Shown here: positions 35,381 through 43,608 of the stretch, piece by piece | Layout of the letters: every line of letters starts with the position of its first letter | How positions within the stretch are numbered: the stretch's first letter is position 1 | DNA from: an uncultured Caulobacterales bacterium | GTDB lineage: Bacteria > Pseudomonadota > Alphaproteobacteria > Caulobacterales > Caulobacteraceae | Assembly: GCA_903862425.1 (NCBI GenBank) | Contig: CAIOYC010000016.1 | Location: 34,138 to 98,137, forward strand | Reading direction: 5' to 3' | Length of the DNA: 64,000 nt | Notes under the pieces: generated by a model | Database searches by the model: none | What the model saw: only the letters and a program-made list of their open reading frames with translations | What the model was told of the DNA's origin: nothing | Program-made: the position numbers and the translations under genes

Positions 35381-36118
35381 ATGCAATCGAAACTTGACCT
35401 GGTTATTCTTCAGGCCGCCCTGGCGATGGTTATGGCGTTGACCTTCGCGTCGGCCACGACTGCCAACCCGTATTTCGCAGGTCACACCAACAAAGATTGC
35501 GCGGACTGCCACCTGCCCGGTCGGGAAAATGAAGGCAGGAGCGGCCTCAATCCAATGGGCGCGTCATTTTTGCGGACCTTCGACGTTTGCGGGAAAAACA
35601 TGCAGTGCACCCTGACGAGTTGGGCGGTCCCGGCGGCCGCTCCGCCCGCCGCCAACTATCCGGCTGCGCCCCCTTCCTATCCAACGGCGACATCAGGTTA
35701 CCCGCCACCGCAGGCGAACTATCCGGCGCCCTCGCCGAGCAACGTTCCGCCATCAAACTATGCGCCACCCTCAACCTATCCGACCTCAAGCTCCTATGCT
35801 GCTCCGGGCGCTGTCAGCCCAAGCTTGCCCGAGGCGGACGTGGGCGGCCAGCTTGGCTTATTGGCCCGCCCGACCGACCCGTTTCGCTACTTCGACACAT
35901 CGCCCGAGGTGATCCGGCTGATGGTCATGTATGTCCGCTTCCTGCTCTTACTGCGCAACGTGGAGACCTACTGTTCCAGCGCGGCATCGATATCTGCCAC
36001 AAGACAGTGCGGCTGTGTGGAACCGGTTCGGCCAGATGTTCGCTGCGATATTCGGCGCGAGCGCGTCGATCAGGTGCGCGAATTCACGCACTCCCTGCTC
36101 CACCTGCGTCGAGTGTAG
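35381..36118 (+). pseudogene. CxxCH secreted protein, 3' end replaced by an IS6 derivative
   Basis: From the ATG at 35381: signal peptide (ILQAALAMVMALTFASATTA), then NPYFAGHTNKDCADCHLPGR with a CxxCH haem c motif at 40-44, GLNPMGASFL, two more cysteines, and a Pro/Tyr/Ala-rich repeat tract (about 90-145). At 35811 the frame enters an IS6 transposase fragment, so the natural C-terminus is lost. The paralogue at 39928-40482 shows what is missing: a C-terminal beta-domain. A stable truncated haem protein could still be made. Confidence 0.65.
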
Positions 36119-36141
36119 ACGAGCTGCTGTTGGACTGACAG
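35811..36141 (+). mobile_element. Internally deleted IS6 derivative (331 bp) with both ends
   Basis: The left end CTGTCAGCCCAAGC and the right end TTGGACTGACAG pair over 11 of 12 positions. In between, a degraded transposase N-terminus can be followed over several frames (DPFRYFDTSPEVIRLMVMY, RGIDICHKTVRL). The catalytic half is missing. Being short and having both ends, it could still be moved by an active relative. Confidence 0.65.
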
Positions 36142-36439
36142 CACCATTCAACTCAGTTCACGTCGCGAAACTAAGTGCAAGGCAGTGCACAAAAGAGGAA
36201 GAGGACAGGCCAAAGTCCTTCTAAACGCCCCTTAGCAGAATCTTGGAGAAATTGTGGCTACCGGAGCGCCGAAACAAATGCAGTTACGTTGAGCGCAAAG
36301 TGCAGACGGTTTGCGAGAAAAATACAGCATGTTGGGTGCATCTTCACCATCTGGGACTCGACCTATACGACAGCATCTTGCGTGCGCGTCTTAAGGAAGG
36401 CATCAAGCATTTCTCGGCATTTTGTTTGGGGGCTTCGCA
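36142..36439. other. Intergenic stretch, nothing recognised
   Basis: About 300 bases between the IS6 derivative and the winged-helix gene. No coding signal or repeat was seen; it should contain the promoter of the gene at 36440. Confidence 0.4.
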
Positions 36440-37336
36440 ATGAACGAACATCCGGCATTGCTCGCATGGGATGTCGAAATACAGCACTTGGCTAAAATGC
36501 GCGAAGATCTTAAATCCCGAGCCGAGTTCCCCGTGGCGGCGCAACGGCTGGCCACCAACATGATTCTCGATTGCCAGCAGGACCCGTCTCTAGATAGCCT
36601 GCTGAAGGATGCGGGCCGCACGGTCGCCGCTTTAAGCGCCGTGTGCCTCGATGCATCCGACGAGATTACGCTCGAAAAGCTCAGACGAAGTCTATCCGGC
36701 TTTTCTCTTGTAAGCAGAGGACGGGTGAGATCGCTATTGGCTCACCTGTTATATTTAGGTTGTATTGAAATCTGCCCAGGCTCCACGCATACCTCACGAA
36801 GACCTCGCGTCTACAGACTGACGGAGCGATTTCGCGAAACCTACAGACGCCATGAAATCAGTATATTAGATGCTCTGCAGATTGTGGAGCCATCTGCGAA
36901 GACGCTTATCGACAACCTCGGAAATCGTCAGGTCTTCGATGCCCTTGTGATCGAACAGGGTGAGGCATTCAGGAGAGGTAGCCCCCAGGCAAGCCCCTAT
37001 TCGCTCTTGTACAGCGTGTTCATGCATCGCTTGGCTGGCATCCAGATCATTCATGCGTTGGTCGCAGAAGCCGAAACGTTTCCGCCGGTCGGGCCGATTT
37101 CCTTGTCCGCAGCCGCTGTGGGAAAACGGTTTCGTGTTTCCCGCGCGCACGTGACCAGAATGATCGACGCGGCGGTCGCGCATGGCTTCATGGAAGACCG
37201 CGAGGACTCACTCTGGTTTACCGAGGCAGGCCGTGAAGCGCTGGTCTGGCTCTATGCGAGCCGGTTGGCCGTCCACTTGTCTTGCGCGGCCCGGGCTTTG
37301 AGAGTCGTTTCCGAGGTTGTCCGAAGCGCGGCTTAA
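36440..37336 (+). CDS. Winged-helix DNA-binding protein of unknown family
   Basis: 298 residues from the ATG at 36440 after GGGGGC. Residues about 75-135 look like one winged helix (EITLEKLRRSLSGFSLVSRG, RVRSLLAHLLYLGCIEI). Residues about 220-265 form a second, with SAAAVGKRFRVSRAHVTRMI and DAAVAHGFMEDREDSLWFT in MarR/GntR style. The middle is helical. It is likely a transcription factor with two DNA-binding regions. Codon use is less GC-rich than in the flanking catabolic loci. A partial paralogue is at 34950-35188. Confidence 0.65.
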   Translation: MNEHPALLAWDVEIQHLAKMREDLKSRAEFPVAAQRLATNMILDCQQDPSLDSLLKDAGRTVAALSAVCLDASDEITLEKLRRSLSGFSLVSRGRVRSLLAHLLYLGCIEICPGSTHTSRRPRVYRLTERFRETYRRHEISILDALQIVEPSAKTLIDNLGNRQVFDALVIEQGEAFRRGSPQASPYSLLYSVFMHRLAGIQIIHALVAEAETFPPVGPISLSAAAVGKRFRVSRAHVTRMIDAAVAHGFMEDREDSLWFTEAGREALVWLYASRLAVHLSCAARALRVVSEVVRSAA

Positions 37337-37365
37337 GATCCGCCGATTGTGCAGGGACCACGCCC

Positions 37366-37893
37366 CTACGGCCGCTTCCCCGTACCTATTACGGCCCCGC
37401 CGCCTAGCTTGGCCGAGCATTTTACGCCGTTCGTGTCCTTGAAGGCAGCTGAAACCGGCAAGGGCTTGGCGACCTCAATCGGCAGCCAGACCTTGGTCAT
37501 AAATGACGCGTCAGCCCCGCCCTCAAGCTTGTAGGTGACGACAACCCCTGTAGAGCGCTTTGTCGCCGCAATCTTTTCCAATCGGATGGAGGACGCAGCC
37601 CCAGGGACCGTTCGCGCCACGATCAGCATCCCATGCGTTCGCCAAAAGTCGACCTGAGGAGCGTATGGTTTGTGGGCGCCCATCACGCCGGCCGGGTGCA
37701 GGACAGCGTCCCAGTCGGCGCTGGAGGCCAGGATGGCGCAAAGCGGCGTTGAGTCCGGCGACCAGTTCTTGATGAAGCTTTGGTAGGCTGATGACTGCGT
37801 AGCTACAAAGCGCGGCGAATGAGATTCCACGGTTTGCGCTGCTGAAGGCACGGCAGGCGCCAAAGCCAACAACGCCAAGATTTTTCTGATCAT
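37366..37893 (-). CDS. Secreted protein of unknown function
   Basis: 175 residues from the ATG at 37893, which starts a clear signal peptide (ILALLALAPAVPSAAQ). The mature part has SADWDAVLHPAG, VDFWRTHGMLIVARTVPG and a beta-rich C-terminus, a pattern somewhat like the PrcB C-terminal domain of protease-associated proteins. That likeness is weak. The gene converges on the winged-helix gene. Confidence 0.6.
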   Translation of the reverse strand: MIRKILALLALAPAVPSAAQTVESHSPRFVATQSSAYQSFIKNWSPDSTPLCAILASSADWDAVLHPAGVMGAHKPYAPQVDFWRTHGMLIVARTVPGAASSIRLEKIAATKRSTGVVVTYKLEGGADASFMTKVWLPIEVAKPLPVSAAFKDTNGVKCSAKLGGGAVIGTGKRP

Positions 37894-38056
37894 CAGGTAT
37901 CGAGCCTCGCTACAGATGTACGCGTCGCCATGCCTCAGCGTCACAGCGTGAGCCAGCGCCGGGAAGGCCGGCGGTGTGGCGCGGGCGACCCCGCACAGAC
38001 GGGACGATGTGAGAGTTAAGCTTCGTATAAGGGCTGTAAATCGCCGACTGCCTAAC

Positions 38057-38075
38057 GGTCAAAAATGAGCTTTGC
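38057..38075 (+). repeat. 19-bp dispersed repeat, copy 2
   Basis: GGTCAAAAATGAGCTTTGC, identical to the copy at 39089-39107 and lying about 100 bases before the next gene start, as that copy also does. Confidence 0.45.
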
Positions 38076-38177
38076 CATACCCTAATCGATACCGGCATCT
38101 CATCCGCCTAGCCATCCCCGAGCGTGACTATCGCCACGGGTCGATCGGTGCGCTTTTGGCGAGGGACGTGCGACGGG

Positions 38178-38723
38178 ATGTACAGCCGAGGATCAGCAGC
38201 AGTGGGGTTAGGCGGGCTTTTGAGCCTGACGCTTGCAATCTATCTAACCCCCTCCAACGCAGCCTCGAAAAGTCAGGCCGAAAGGGTTGAAAAGACCTCC
38301 GCTGCCAAGGAGTTTGTGAAATCAATTCGCAAAGCCATATTCAATGAGGCAGCGCAAGACGCGGCTTTGCCGGGCGGTCCCTATAGAAATCAGTGCACGG
38401 ACATTAAGCTGTCCCCCGGCGGGGAACGGCTCTCGGCGCTTTGCGCCGGCCGGCGTGTCAATGTCGATAACGTATCCGCCTGCGCGATCCTAAGCTTTGA
38501 AGGCGGACGGCTGATCTGCCGCGCCGTCAAGCTACCCCAAGGACGCGGACAATATGAAATCAGGCACCGTCCGGTCGCCTTGCCCCGGGGTCCGGAGGAG
38601 ATGAATTTCTCGCGCCACATTGCGACCCGGCTTGCCCGTGCGAGCGGTGCCGCCGGCGACATCCCACTGAAGCCCCAGCTCGCCGCAGAACCCCCAATGG
38701 TCCAACTCAAGGAACTCGCTTGA
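38178..38723 (+). CDS. Secreted protein with a CVNH-like domain
   Basis: 181 residues from the ATG at 38178, eleven bases after GAGGGA. Signal peptide (GLGGLLSLTLAIYLTPSNA), a basic helical stretch, then GGPYRNQCTDIKLSPGGERL, SALCAGRR and FEGGRLICRAV. The spacing of G-Y-x3-C, L-x-A-x-C and G-x-L-x-C is that of one cyanovirin-N homology repeat. Such domains often bind glycans. The C-terminal 60 residues are unassigned. It overlaps the next gene by one base. An upstream ATG at 38124 would spoil the signal peptide. Confidence 0.6.
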   Translation: MYSRGSAAVGLGGLLSLTLAIYLTPSNAASKSQAERVEKTSAAKEFVKSIRKAIFNEAAQDAALPGGPYRNQCTDIKLSPGGERLSALCAGRRVNVDNVSACAILSFEGGRLICRAVKLPQGRGQYEIRHRPVALPRGPEEMNFSRHIATRLARASGAAGDIPLKPQLAAEPPMVQLKELA

Positions 38724-39016
38724 TGAGATTAGTTCTCGCTGCGGCTATTATATTGGCAGCGCCAAGTCTTTCTTGGGCGCAACCAAATCAGCCAGCGCCG
38801 GAGACTATGCACGATTTTCAACGGTACCGGCAAAGCCTCATTGCATGCGCCTACAATGACGCCGGTCAATACTCAGGGGCGGACAGCGCCAATGTGGACG
38901 AGAGGCCAGGAAAGCCGGTTCAAGTCGGGCAAGGATCCCAGGCTTGGCGACTCGTGATCGAAGCGCCTGACGGTAACTCCTGCCCGCGAAATATTGAGGT
39001 CCCTCAACCGCGTTAG
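38723..39016 (+). CDS. Small secreted protein of unknown function
   Basis: 97 residues, with a signal peptide (LVLAAAIILAAPSLSWAQ) and a short mature part containing two cysteines (LIACAYND, GNSCPRNIEV). It overlaps the CVNH-like gene by one base (TGATG), so the two are made together. No family recognised. Confidence 0.6.
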   Translation: MRLVLAAAIILAAPSLSWAQPNQPAPETMHDFQRYRQSLIACAYNDAGQYSGADSANVDERPGKPVQVGQGSQAWRLVIEAPDGNSCPRNIEVPQPR

Positions 39017-39088
39017 ATCGGTTCCGCCAGCCGATCCTGAGCGGCGAGGCGTGCGCCGCATGCGGTGTGAGCCCATGCCCATGTTTAT

Positions 39089-39107
39089 GGTCAAAAATGA
39101 GCTTTGC
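39089..39107 (+). repeat. 19-bp dispersed repeat, copy 3
   Basis: GGTCAAAAATGAGCTTTGC, identical to copy 2, about 90 bases before the tandem CVNH gene. Confidence 0.45.
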
Positions 39108-39199
39108 TTTGAAACGAACGCCGACCGCAAATCGAGCGGCGACGTGAACGAACGGAGGTGGGCATTTGGGTTGCTCCTCCGTGCTGGGAGATTGCTTTG

Positions 39200-39871
39200 A
39201 TGAACGCCAGAGCCGTGATGGGTCGGACAGCCGCAATGGGTTTCGCCATCTTCGGCGCCGTCATTTTGGGGATGTCGGCCCCCCAGCCCGCGGCGGCGCA
39301 GACGACCCCGGGAGGTTCTTATCTCTCGTCATGCAGTTCTGTGATCTTCACTGACGGTGTTTTGACGGCAAACTGTCGCCGCCCGGATGGATCCATACGG
39401 ACCACATCTTTGGCCCAACCAGAACGATGTAGGGCGGGCGTAAAGAACAACAGCGGAAAGCTTGAGTGCGACACCGCAACCGTGTCGCCCGACATTCCCG
39501 GCGGAACCTACGGCACGAGTTGTACGGATACCCGGATGGCCGACGGTGTGTTAACGGGTGTTTGCCGCACGGCCGACGGAAATGCGAGAGTTACGTCGCT
39601 ATCCAACGCATTCGGTTGCATTGGCGGGGTCGATAACAGCGATGGCCGTCTGAGCTGCGCGGCAGTCCATCGAGCAAAATTCGAAGGCAGCTGCGGCGAG
39701 AAGGCCGCGATCGTCATTCGCGTGGGCGGCAGGCCTAACGACGTAATTGTCTTCGCGCTCGACTATGGTGAGAAGGTGCATTTTGTCCTTCCGGGTGGAT
39801 CTTCCTTCGCCACTGTCTGCAAAGGCGTCGAACAGAATGGCGGCGCGTATTCGCCGGTGGAATTCGAGTGA
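39200..39871 (+). CDS. Secreted tandem CVNH lectin-like protein with extra C-terminal domain
   Basis: 223 residues from the ATG at 39200, after GGGAG. Signal peptide (AVILGMSAPQPAAAQ). Two cyanovirin-N homology repeats follow: GGSYLSSCSSVIFTDGVLTA with CRRPDGSIRTTSL, and GGTYGTSCTDTRMADGVLTG with CRTADGNARVTSL. The C-terminal 60 residues (FEGSCGEKAAIVIRVGG to SFATVCKGVEQ and SPVEFE) form another domain that recurs in the CxxCH protein encoded next. CVNH domains bind high-mannose glycans in known cases. The ligand here is unknown. The two genes are adjacent and probably co-expressed. Confidence 0.8.
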   Translation: MNARAVMGRTAAMGFAIFGAVILGMSAPQPAAAQTTPGGSYLSSCSSVIFTDGVLTANCRRPDGSIRTTSLAQPERCRAGVKNNSGKLECDTATVSPDIPGGTYGTSCTDTRMADGVLTGVCRTADGNARVTSLSNAFGCIGGVDNSDGRLSCAAVHRAKFEGSCGEKAAIVIRVGGRPNDVIVFALDYGEKVHFVLPGGSSFATVCKGVEQNGGAYSPVEFE

Positions 39872-39927
39872 GCGTCGGTCGCCGCGACGCGATCGGTTTT
39901 CGCATCTTCTCTTCAGCACAGGCAACC

Positions 39928-40482
39928 ATGGCCATTCATCGCTCAATGTCGCGCGCAGCACTCGTTCTTGGCGCCTCTCTGTCTGTGGCGGTCATTCCGG
40001 CCTCAGCAACTCCATTTTTTGCGACGCAGACCGGCAAGGACTGTGTTGCCTGCCACCAGGCTGGACGGGAGAGCGACGGCAAGGCTAGCCTTAACCCCAT
40101 GGGCCAGGCATTCCTTCAGTGCGGGTTCAAATTCGACTGCTCGACCAACCCTGTTGCGCCCCCATGGACACCTACCGCTCCACCCCGGCCGATACCTGCC
40201 CCGCCGAGGCCGATGCCGACCCAACCCCCAGCGCCGCACCCCTCATCACAGTCGATACCCAGTCCAATGGGGCCGCTTCGTCCCGCGACCTTCCACGACT
40301 TCTGCACCACTGACGATAGCTACTTCTTCATTGATACAGGCGTTTCCCATCTCAGCCGGTTGTCCTTCGTGTTGAAAAACCGACATCACGTCACACTCTT
40401 CCTACCTGCTGGCGCGAGTTTCTCTTCCGCGTGCGGCCATTTCCCACAGGATGGCAAAAAAAATCCGGTTACGTTTGACTAG
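39928..40482 (+). CDS. Secreted CxxCH (haem c-like) protein with C-terminal beta-domain
   Basis: 184 residues from the ATG at 39928; a GTG at 39868 overlapping the previous stop, or the ATG at 39946, are other possible starts. Signal peptide (LVLGASLSVAVIPASA), then TPFFATQTGKDCVACHQAGR with CxxCH at 39-43 and SLNPMGQAFLQCGFKFDC. A proline-rich linker (about 70-110) leads to a C-terminal domain (FHDFCTTDDSYFFIDTG to FLPAGASFSSACGH) like that of the CVNH protein. The motif suits covalent haem c; no distal ligand is evident. It is the intact paralogue of the gene at 35381. Confidence 0.72.
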   Translation: MAIHRSMSRAALVLGASLSVAVIPASATPFFATQTGKDCVACHQAGRESDGKASLNPMGQAFLQCGFKFDCSTNPVAPPWTPTAPPRPIPAPPRPMPTQPPAPHPSSQSIPSPMGPLRPATFHDFCTTDDSYFFIDTGVSHLSRLSFVLKNRHHVTLFLPAGASFSSACGHFPQDGKKNPVTFD

Positions 40483-40687
40483 TTAACCGCCCGGGGCCGC
40501 ACCGCGTGAACCGACCGTTTTGCGCCCAAGGCCAATTGAGCCGGGCTCCTTGGCGTGTCAGCAACCTCAAGACGTGCGCCTCAATAGGGCAAAGAGGGTA
40601 GCTTCAGCGATGGCGCCGCCCTCTGACATAGCCAAGGCACGCATGGATCTTACGCGTCTATACAGCCCATCTTTCCGGCTTTGGTCG

Positions 40688-42166
40688 TCACCGGCTCGCA
40701 GCGTTTTTCACAACGGGTTTGATGACGCATCCAGGGGGAACAGCCGCCATAAGAATTTCAGTGCGAGCAGAAAGTGCATCGCCGCACAACACCTCGCCCA
40801 ACGCGTTACGTTTGGCTTGCAAGAGGGATCCCGGTCCGAAGCCGCTAGAGGATTGGCGGCCCTCTCTCTCGATTTGCGTCGCGCGGTGCGCTTCGTCACC
40901 GAGGACGGCGGCGAGGCGTGCTCTCCAATCTTGTTCTGTTTCGGCCGCATTGACCTCGTTCCACAGAGAATAGCTGCCGTAGGGCCCGATCTCGTTACCA
41001 AGCTTGGCGGAGAGCACTGTAGCGGCGAGACGCCGAGCCTGCGGCTTATCAGGCTGTTCCTGCAAAGAAAGGAGGCTGCCAGGCGGGTGACCGCGCCCCG
41101 CAATTCCACGCAACACCATGAATTGGTGCAGTTCGAACCGATCTGGGGCGATCAAGCGTTCACCAGGCCCGTAAGCTAATAGATGCCAATCGTCAGTGAT
41201 TTCGAAGGGGTGAGAGGGATCAACGAGAGGCTGAACAAGTTTTCTGAGTTGATCCTGCGCACTCAGTCCCTCCAGGCCATGTGGAGCATAGACCGCAAGC
41301 GCCGAGGTCGACACCACAAGTCCGCACCTCTGAAAGGCGTACCAGAGGCGAGACAGGATCTTTCCGGTGACGATTTCAGGCGCGAATCCCGGCTTCAAGT
41401 CGGCCGAAACCCGCATGGAAAAGAGGCCTGAACTCGCCTGGAATTCGAACGGCCAGCATTGAATGCTCCCCCTCGCATCAATAGCAGGCTGATCCAAAAT
41501 GATCGCGGTCATCAATTCGGAGGCCTGATATGGCGACACGCCCAAAGGAAACGGAACCGTGATCTGCAGTCGGATGGATTTGTTTCGTGGATGCAGATTG
41601 ATAGGCGCGTCTAAAAACTTCGCATTGCTAATGAGAACGATAGTTCCATCAAACTTCTGAAGCGAGACTGTGCGCCAATTCATAGACTTCACGGTTGAAA
41701 CGCTACCATCGTGATCAATGAGATCTCCGACTTGCACGGCGCGGTCCAGATGAAGGTCAAGACCCGCAATCAAACTTTGGAGCGTCGGCTGAAGTGCAAA
41801 AGCCAAGGCCGCGCTAAAAATGGTGGTTGCAGCGAATATGGCGCGAACATCCAAACCTATCTGACCAAGAACGATTATCGCGGCGACAATAGTGAGCGCG
41901 ACATTTAACGCGACCTTCTGAGCGTCTGTAGCGCGCCGCTCCAAAGATGGCGGAAAAAATGCAGCGACAATGGCCGGCGCAAGAACTGACACAGCCGCAA
42001 CTGCGCTCGAAACAAGCGCTAAAGCTTTGACGGGTTCAAAGAATTCATGGACGCCGAAGATTTCATTCTGAGTCGACAAAGCCACGAGCGACCACAGTGA
42101 GAGCGCAACGAGCGTAAAACATGCACGCCAGACGATCTTGCTTGAAAGCTTCAACGCTCTTCTCAC
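40688..42166 (-). CDS. MscS-type mechanosensitive channel family protein with long C-terminal extension
   Basis: 492 residues. Three or four N-terminal membrane segments are followed by the pore-lining helix and beta-domain of MscS (FSAALAFALQPTLQSLIAGL, DRAVQVGDLIDHDGSVSTV, VLISNAKFLDAPINLHPR). The last 180 residues (from about 310) have no assigned domain. The family gates in response to membrane tension; some members carry sensory additions. The start overlaps the stop of the haem-sensor gene by four bases, so the two are probably one functional unit. Confidence 0.82.
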   Translation of the reverse strand: MRRALKLSSKIVWRACFTLVALSLWSLVALSTQNEIFGVHEFFEPVKALALVSSAVAAVSVLAPAIVAAFFPPSLERRATDAQKVALNVALTIVAAIIVLGQIGLDVRAIFAATTIFSAALAFALQPTLQSLIAGLDLHLDRAVQVGDLIDHDGSVSTVKSMNWRTVSLQKFDGTIVLISNAKFLDAPINLHPRNKSIRLQITVPFPLGVSPYQASELMTAIILDQPAIDARGSIQCWPFEFQASSGLFSMRVSADLKPGFAPEIVTGKILSRLWYAFQRCGLVVSTSALAVYAPHGLEGLSAQDQLRKLVQPLVDPSHPFEITDDWHLLAYGPGERLIAPDRFELHQFMVLRGIAGRGHPPGSLLSLQEQPDKPQARRLAATVLSAKLGNEIGPYGSYSLWNEVNAAETEQDWRARLAAVLGDEAHRATQIEREGRQSSSGFGPGSLLQAKRNALGEVLCGDALSARTEILMAAVPPGCVIKPVVKNAASR

Positions 42167-43125
42167 GGCCGGCCCTTCGTCTCGGACAGCTGTTTGAGCA
42201 GCAAGCGCACACTAATTCTCAAACGCTCGATAGAGGACGAAAGGATGGCGATCTCCTGGACGCCGTCCATGGGGAGCGGCTCCCCTTCACTTACGCCCTG
42301 ACTGGCCGCCTCGGCAGCGGAAGCAAGTCGCCTGAGAGGGAGGACGACAGAGAGATCGAACGCCCGGACAAGCACAAAATATGCGATCCCGAAAATCGCA
42401 AGCAGCCCGCCAGATAGCAGAGCGATCAGCTGTAGTGTGCTTCGAAATTGAACCGCAATCGGGACTGTAATGAGCTGAACGCCTATCGTATCTCCAAGGC
42501 GCCAATTAAACCCGTTACTGCTTCCATACTTGTCGATCATGGCTGCAGGTGCTGCGGCTGGGGTGCTATGGCAGGAAAGACACTGAGGATCAGAAATCCT
42601 AAAGGGGTGTGCGACAAAGAACGCCCGCTCTGCACCAATTGTCGTCAGACCGGTTATTTCTTGCGATGATTTATCGCGACCAAATCTATTTATGAGATCA
42701 ACTTCAAACGGCGTGGCGCGGTCTTCTGGGTTGGTGGGGTTTAAAGCAGATTCCCGATAAAGATATCCCTCGGTTTTTGCGCTGACGTGCTTGAATACGG
42801 ATTGAGCTGCAAACGAGGGGACGGTTGTCTCATGGAAAGGCTGGCCAGCAGTGGGTGGGAATGAGGGCAATATCTGGTTTGAGGTATAGTCTCGCACCCC
42901 CGTTGCGATTGTCAGGAGAACGCGAGATTGTTTTTCCGCATCCTTCAGGCCTTGGTATCTCAATACCGCATATATAGTACTTATTCCTATAACTTCGGAT
43001 ATAAGAAATACAGTTATCACGATCAATCTAATTGTACTTTTTATATCGCGTCTGTGCGGGAAATTTTCAAACACAGAACCATATACCCTCGACTTTACCA
43101 GTAGTTCCGGGTTAAAAGTTCCCAA
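42163..43125 (-). CDS. DUF3365 (Tll0287-like) haem-binding sensor with HAMP-like tail
   Basis: About 320 residues. Membrane segment near 31-54, periplasmic domain with the haem c motif CLSCH at 182-186 and the DUF3365 pattern (PFRISDPQCLSCH, GFNWRLGDTIGVQLI), a second membrane segment near 230-255, then a HAMP-like stretch (LRRLASAAEAASQG). There is no kinase or cyclase output domain in the protein itself. Its output may be the MscS-type channel encoded with a four-base overlap downstream. The TTG start at 43125 is uncertain. The 5' half is AT-rich relative to its surroundings. Confidence 0.78.
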   Translation of the reverse strand: MGTFNPELLVKSRVYGSVFENFPHRRDIKSTIRLIVITVFLISEVIGISTIYAVLRYQGLKDAEKQSRVLLTIATGVRDYTSNQILPSFPPTAGQPFHETTVPSFAAQSVFKHVSAKTEGYLYRESALNPTNPEDRATPFEVDLINRFGRDKSSQEITGLTTIGAERAFFVAHPFRISDPQCLSCHSTPAAAPAAMIDKYGSSNGFNWRLGDTIGVQLITVPIAVQFRSTLQLIALLSGGLLAIFGIAYFVLVRAFDLSVVLPLRRLASAAEAASQGVSEGEPLPMDGVQEIAILSSSIERLRISVRLLLKQLSETKGRP

Positions 43126-43191
43126 CCACTGGAGCCGTTCCCAAATCTATTATGAGTGCTAAATTATAGATGGTTTGCCAATACGCTTTTA

Positions 43192-43608
43192 TTAATTACA
43201 TGCATATTGAAATCCGTTCATCTCGGGATCGTCGATAAATATGAAGCTATAATTACCTATTCCCATCTGAAAGTGCATTCTATGAACACCCACCCGGTAA
43301 TTGCGGTATCGCGCCATTTCCTCGGTCATATTGTAATTTGTGTCCCACTCGTATAGATAATCATTAAAACCAGGACGGAAAAACTTGGTCATTTTAATGC
43401 TGTCAAATGTCGTTCCAGTCATATTGAGCTTGCCGGATACGATCAGCGCATCAGTATCGATCGTCACAAATAGTTGAGCCCCTTCAGCTTTTTCCTGCTC
43501 TCCAATTCCGTCGATATGGCAATGGAAGTTTCGAGGCGCCGCATGGGCGAATACGGGCCAGCCGGCAAGGGCACATAGGGCTGACGAAACGATAATCGTA
43601 TGTCTCAT
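43192..43608 (-). CDS. Secreted protein of unknown function in AT-rich DNA
   Basis: 138 residues with a signal peptide (SSALCALAGWPVFAHA). The mature part is beta-rich (AQLFVTIDTDALIVSGKLNM, YLYEWDTNYNMTEEMARY) with two cysteines, one near each end. The ATG at 43608 has GGAGGT a little far upstream. Base composition is clearly more AT-rich than in the flanking loci, which suggests acquisition. No family recognised. Confidence 0.6.
   Translation of the reverse strand: MRHTIIVSSALCALAGWPVFAHAAPRNFHCHIDGIGEQEKAEGAQLFVTIDTDALIVSGKLNMTGTTFDSIKMTKFFRPGFNDYLYEWDTNYNMTEEMARYRNYRVGVHRMHFQMGIGNYSFIFIDDPEMNGFQYACN

Noticed and set aside
40520..41179. Plus-strand frame opposite the MscS-type gene
   Set aside because: Overlaps a well-supported channel gene and has no own start signal or domain.
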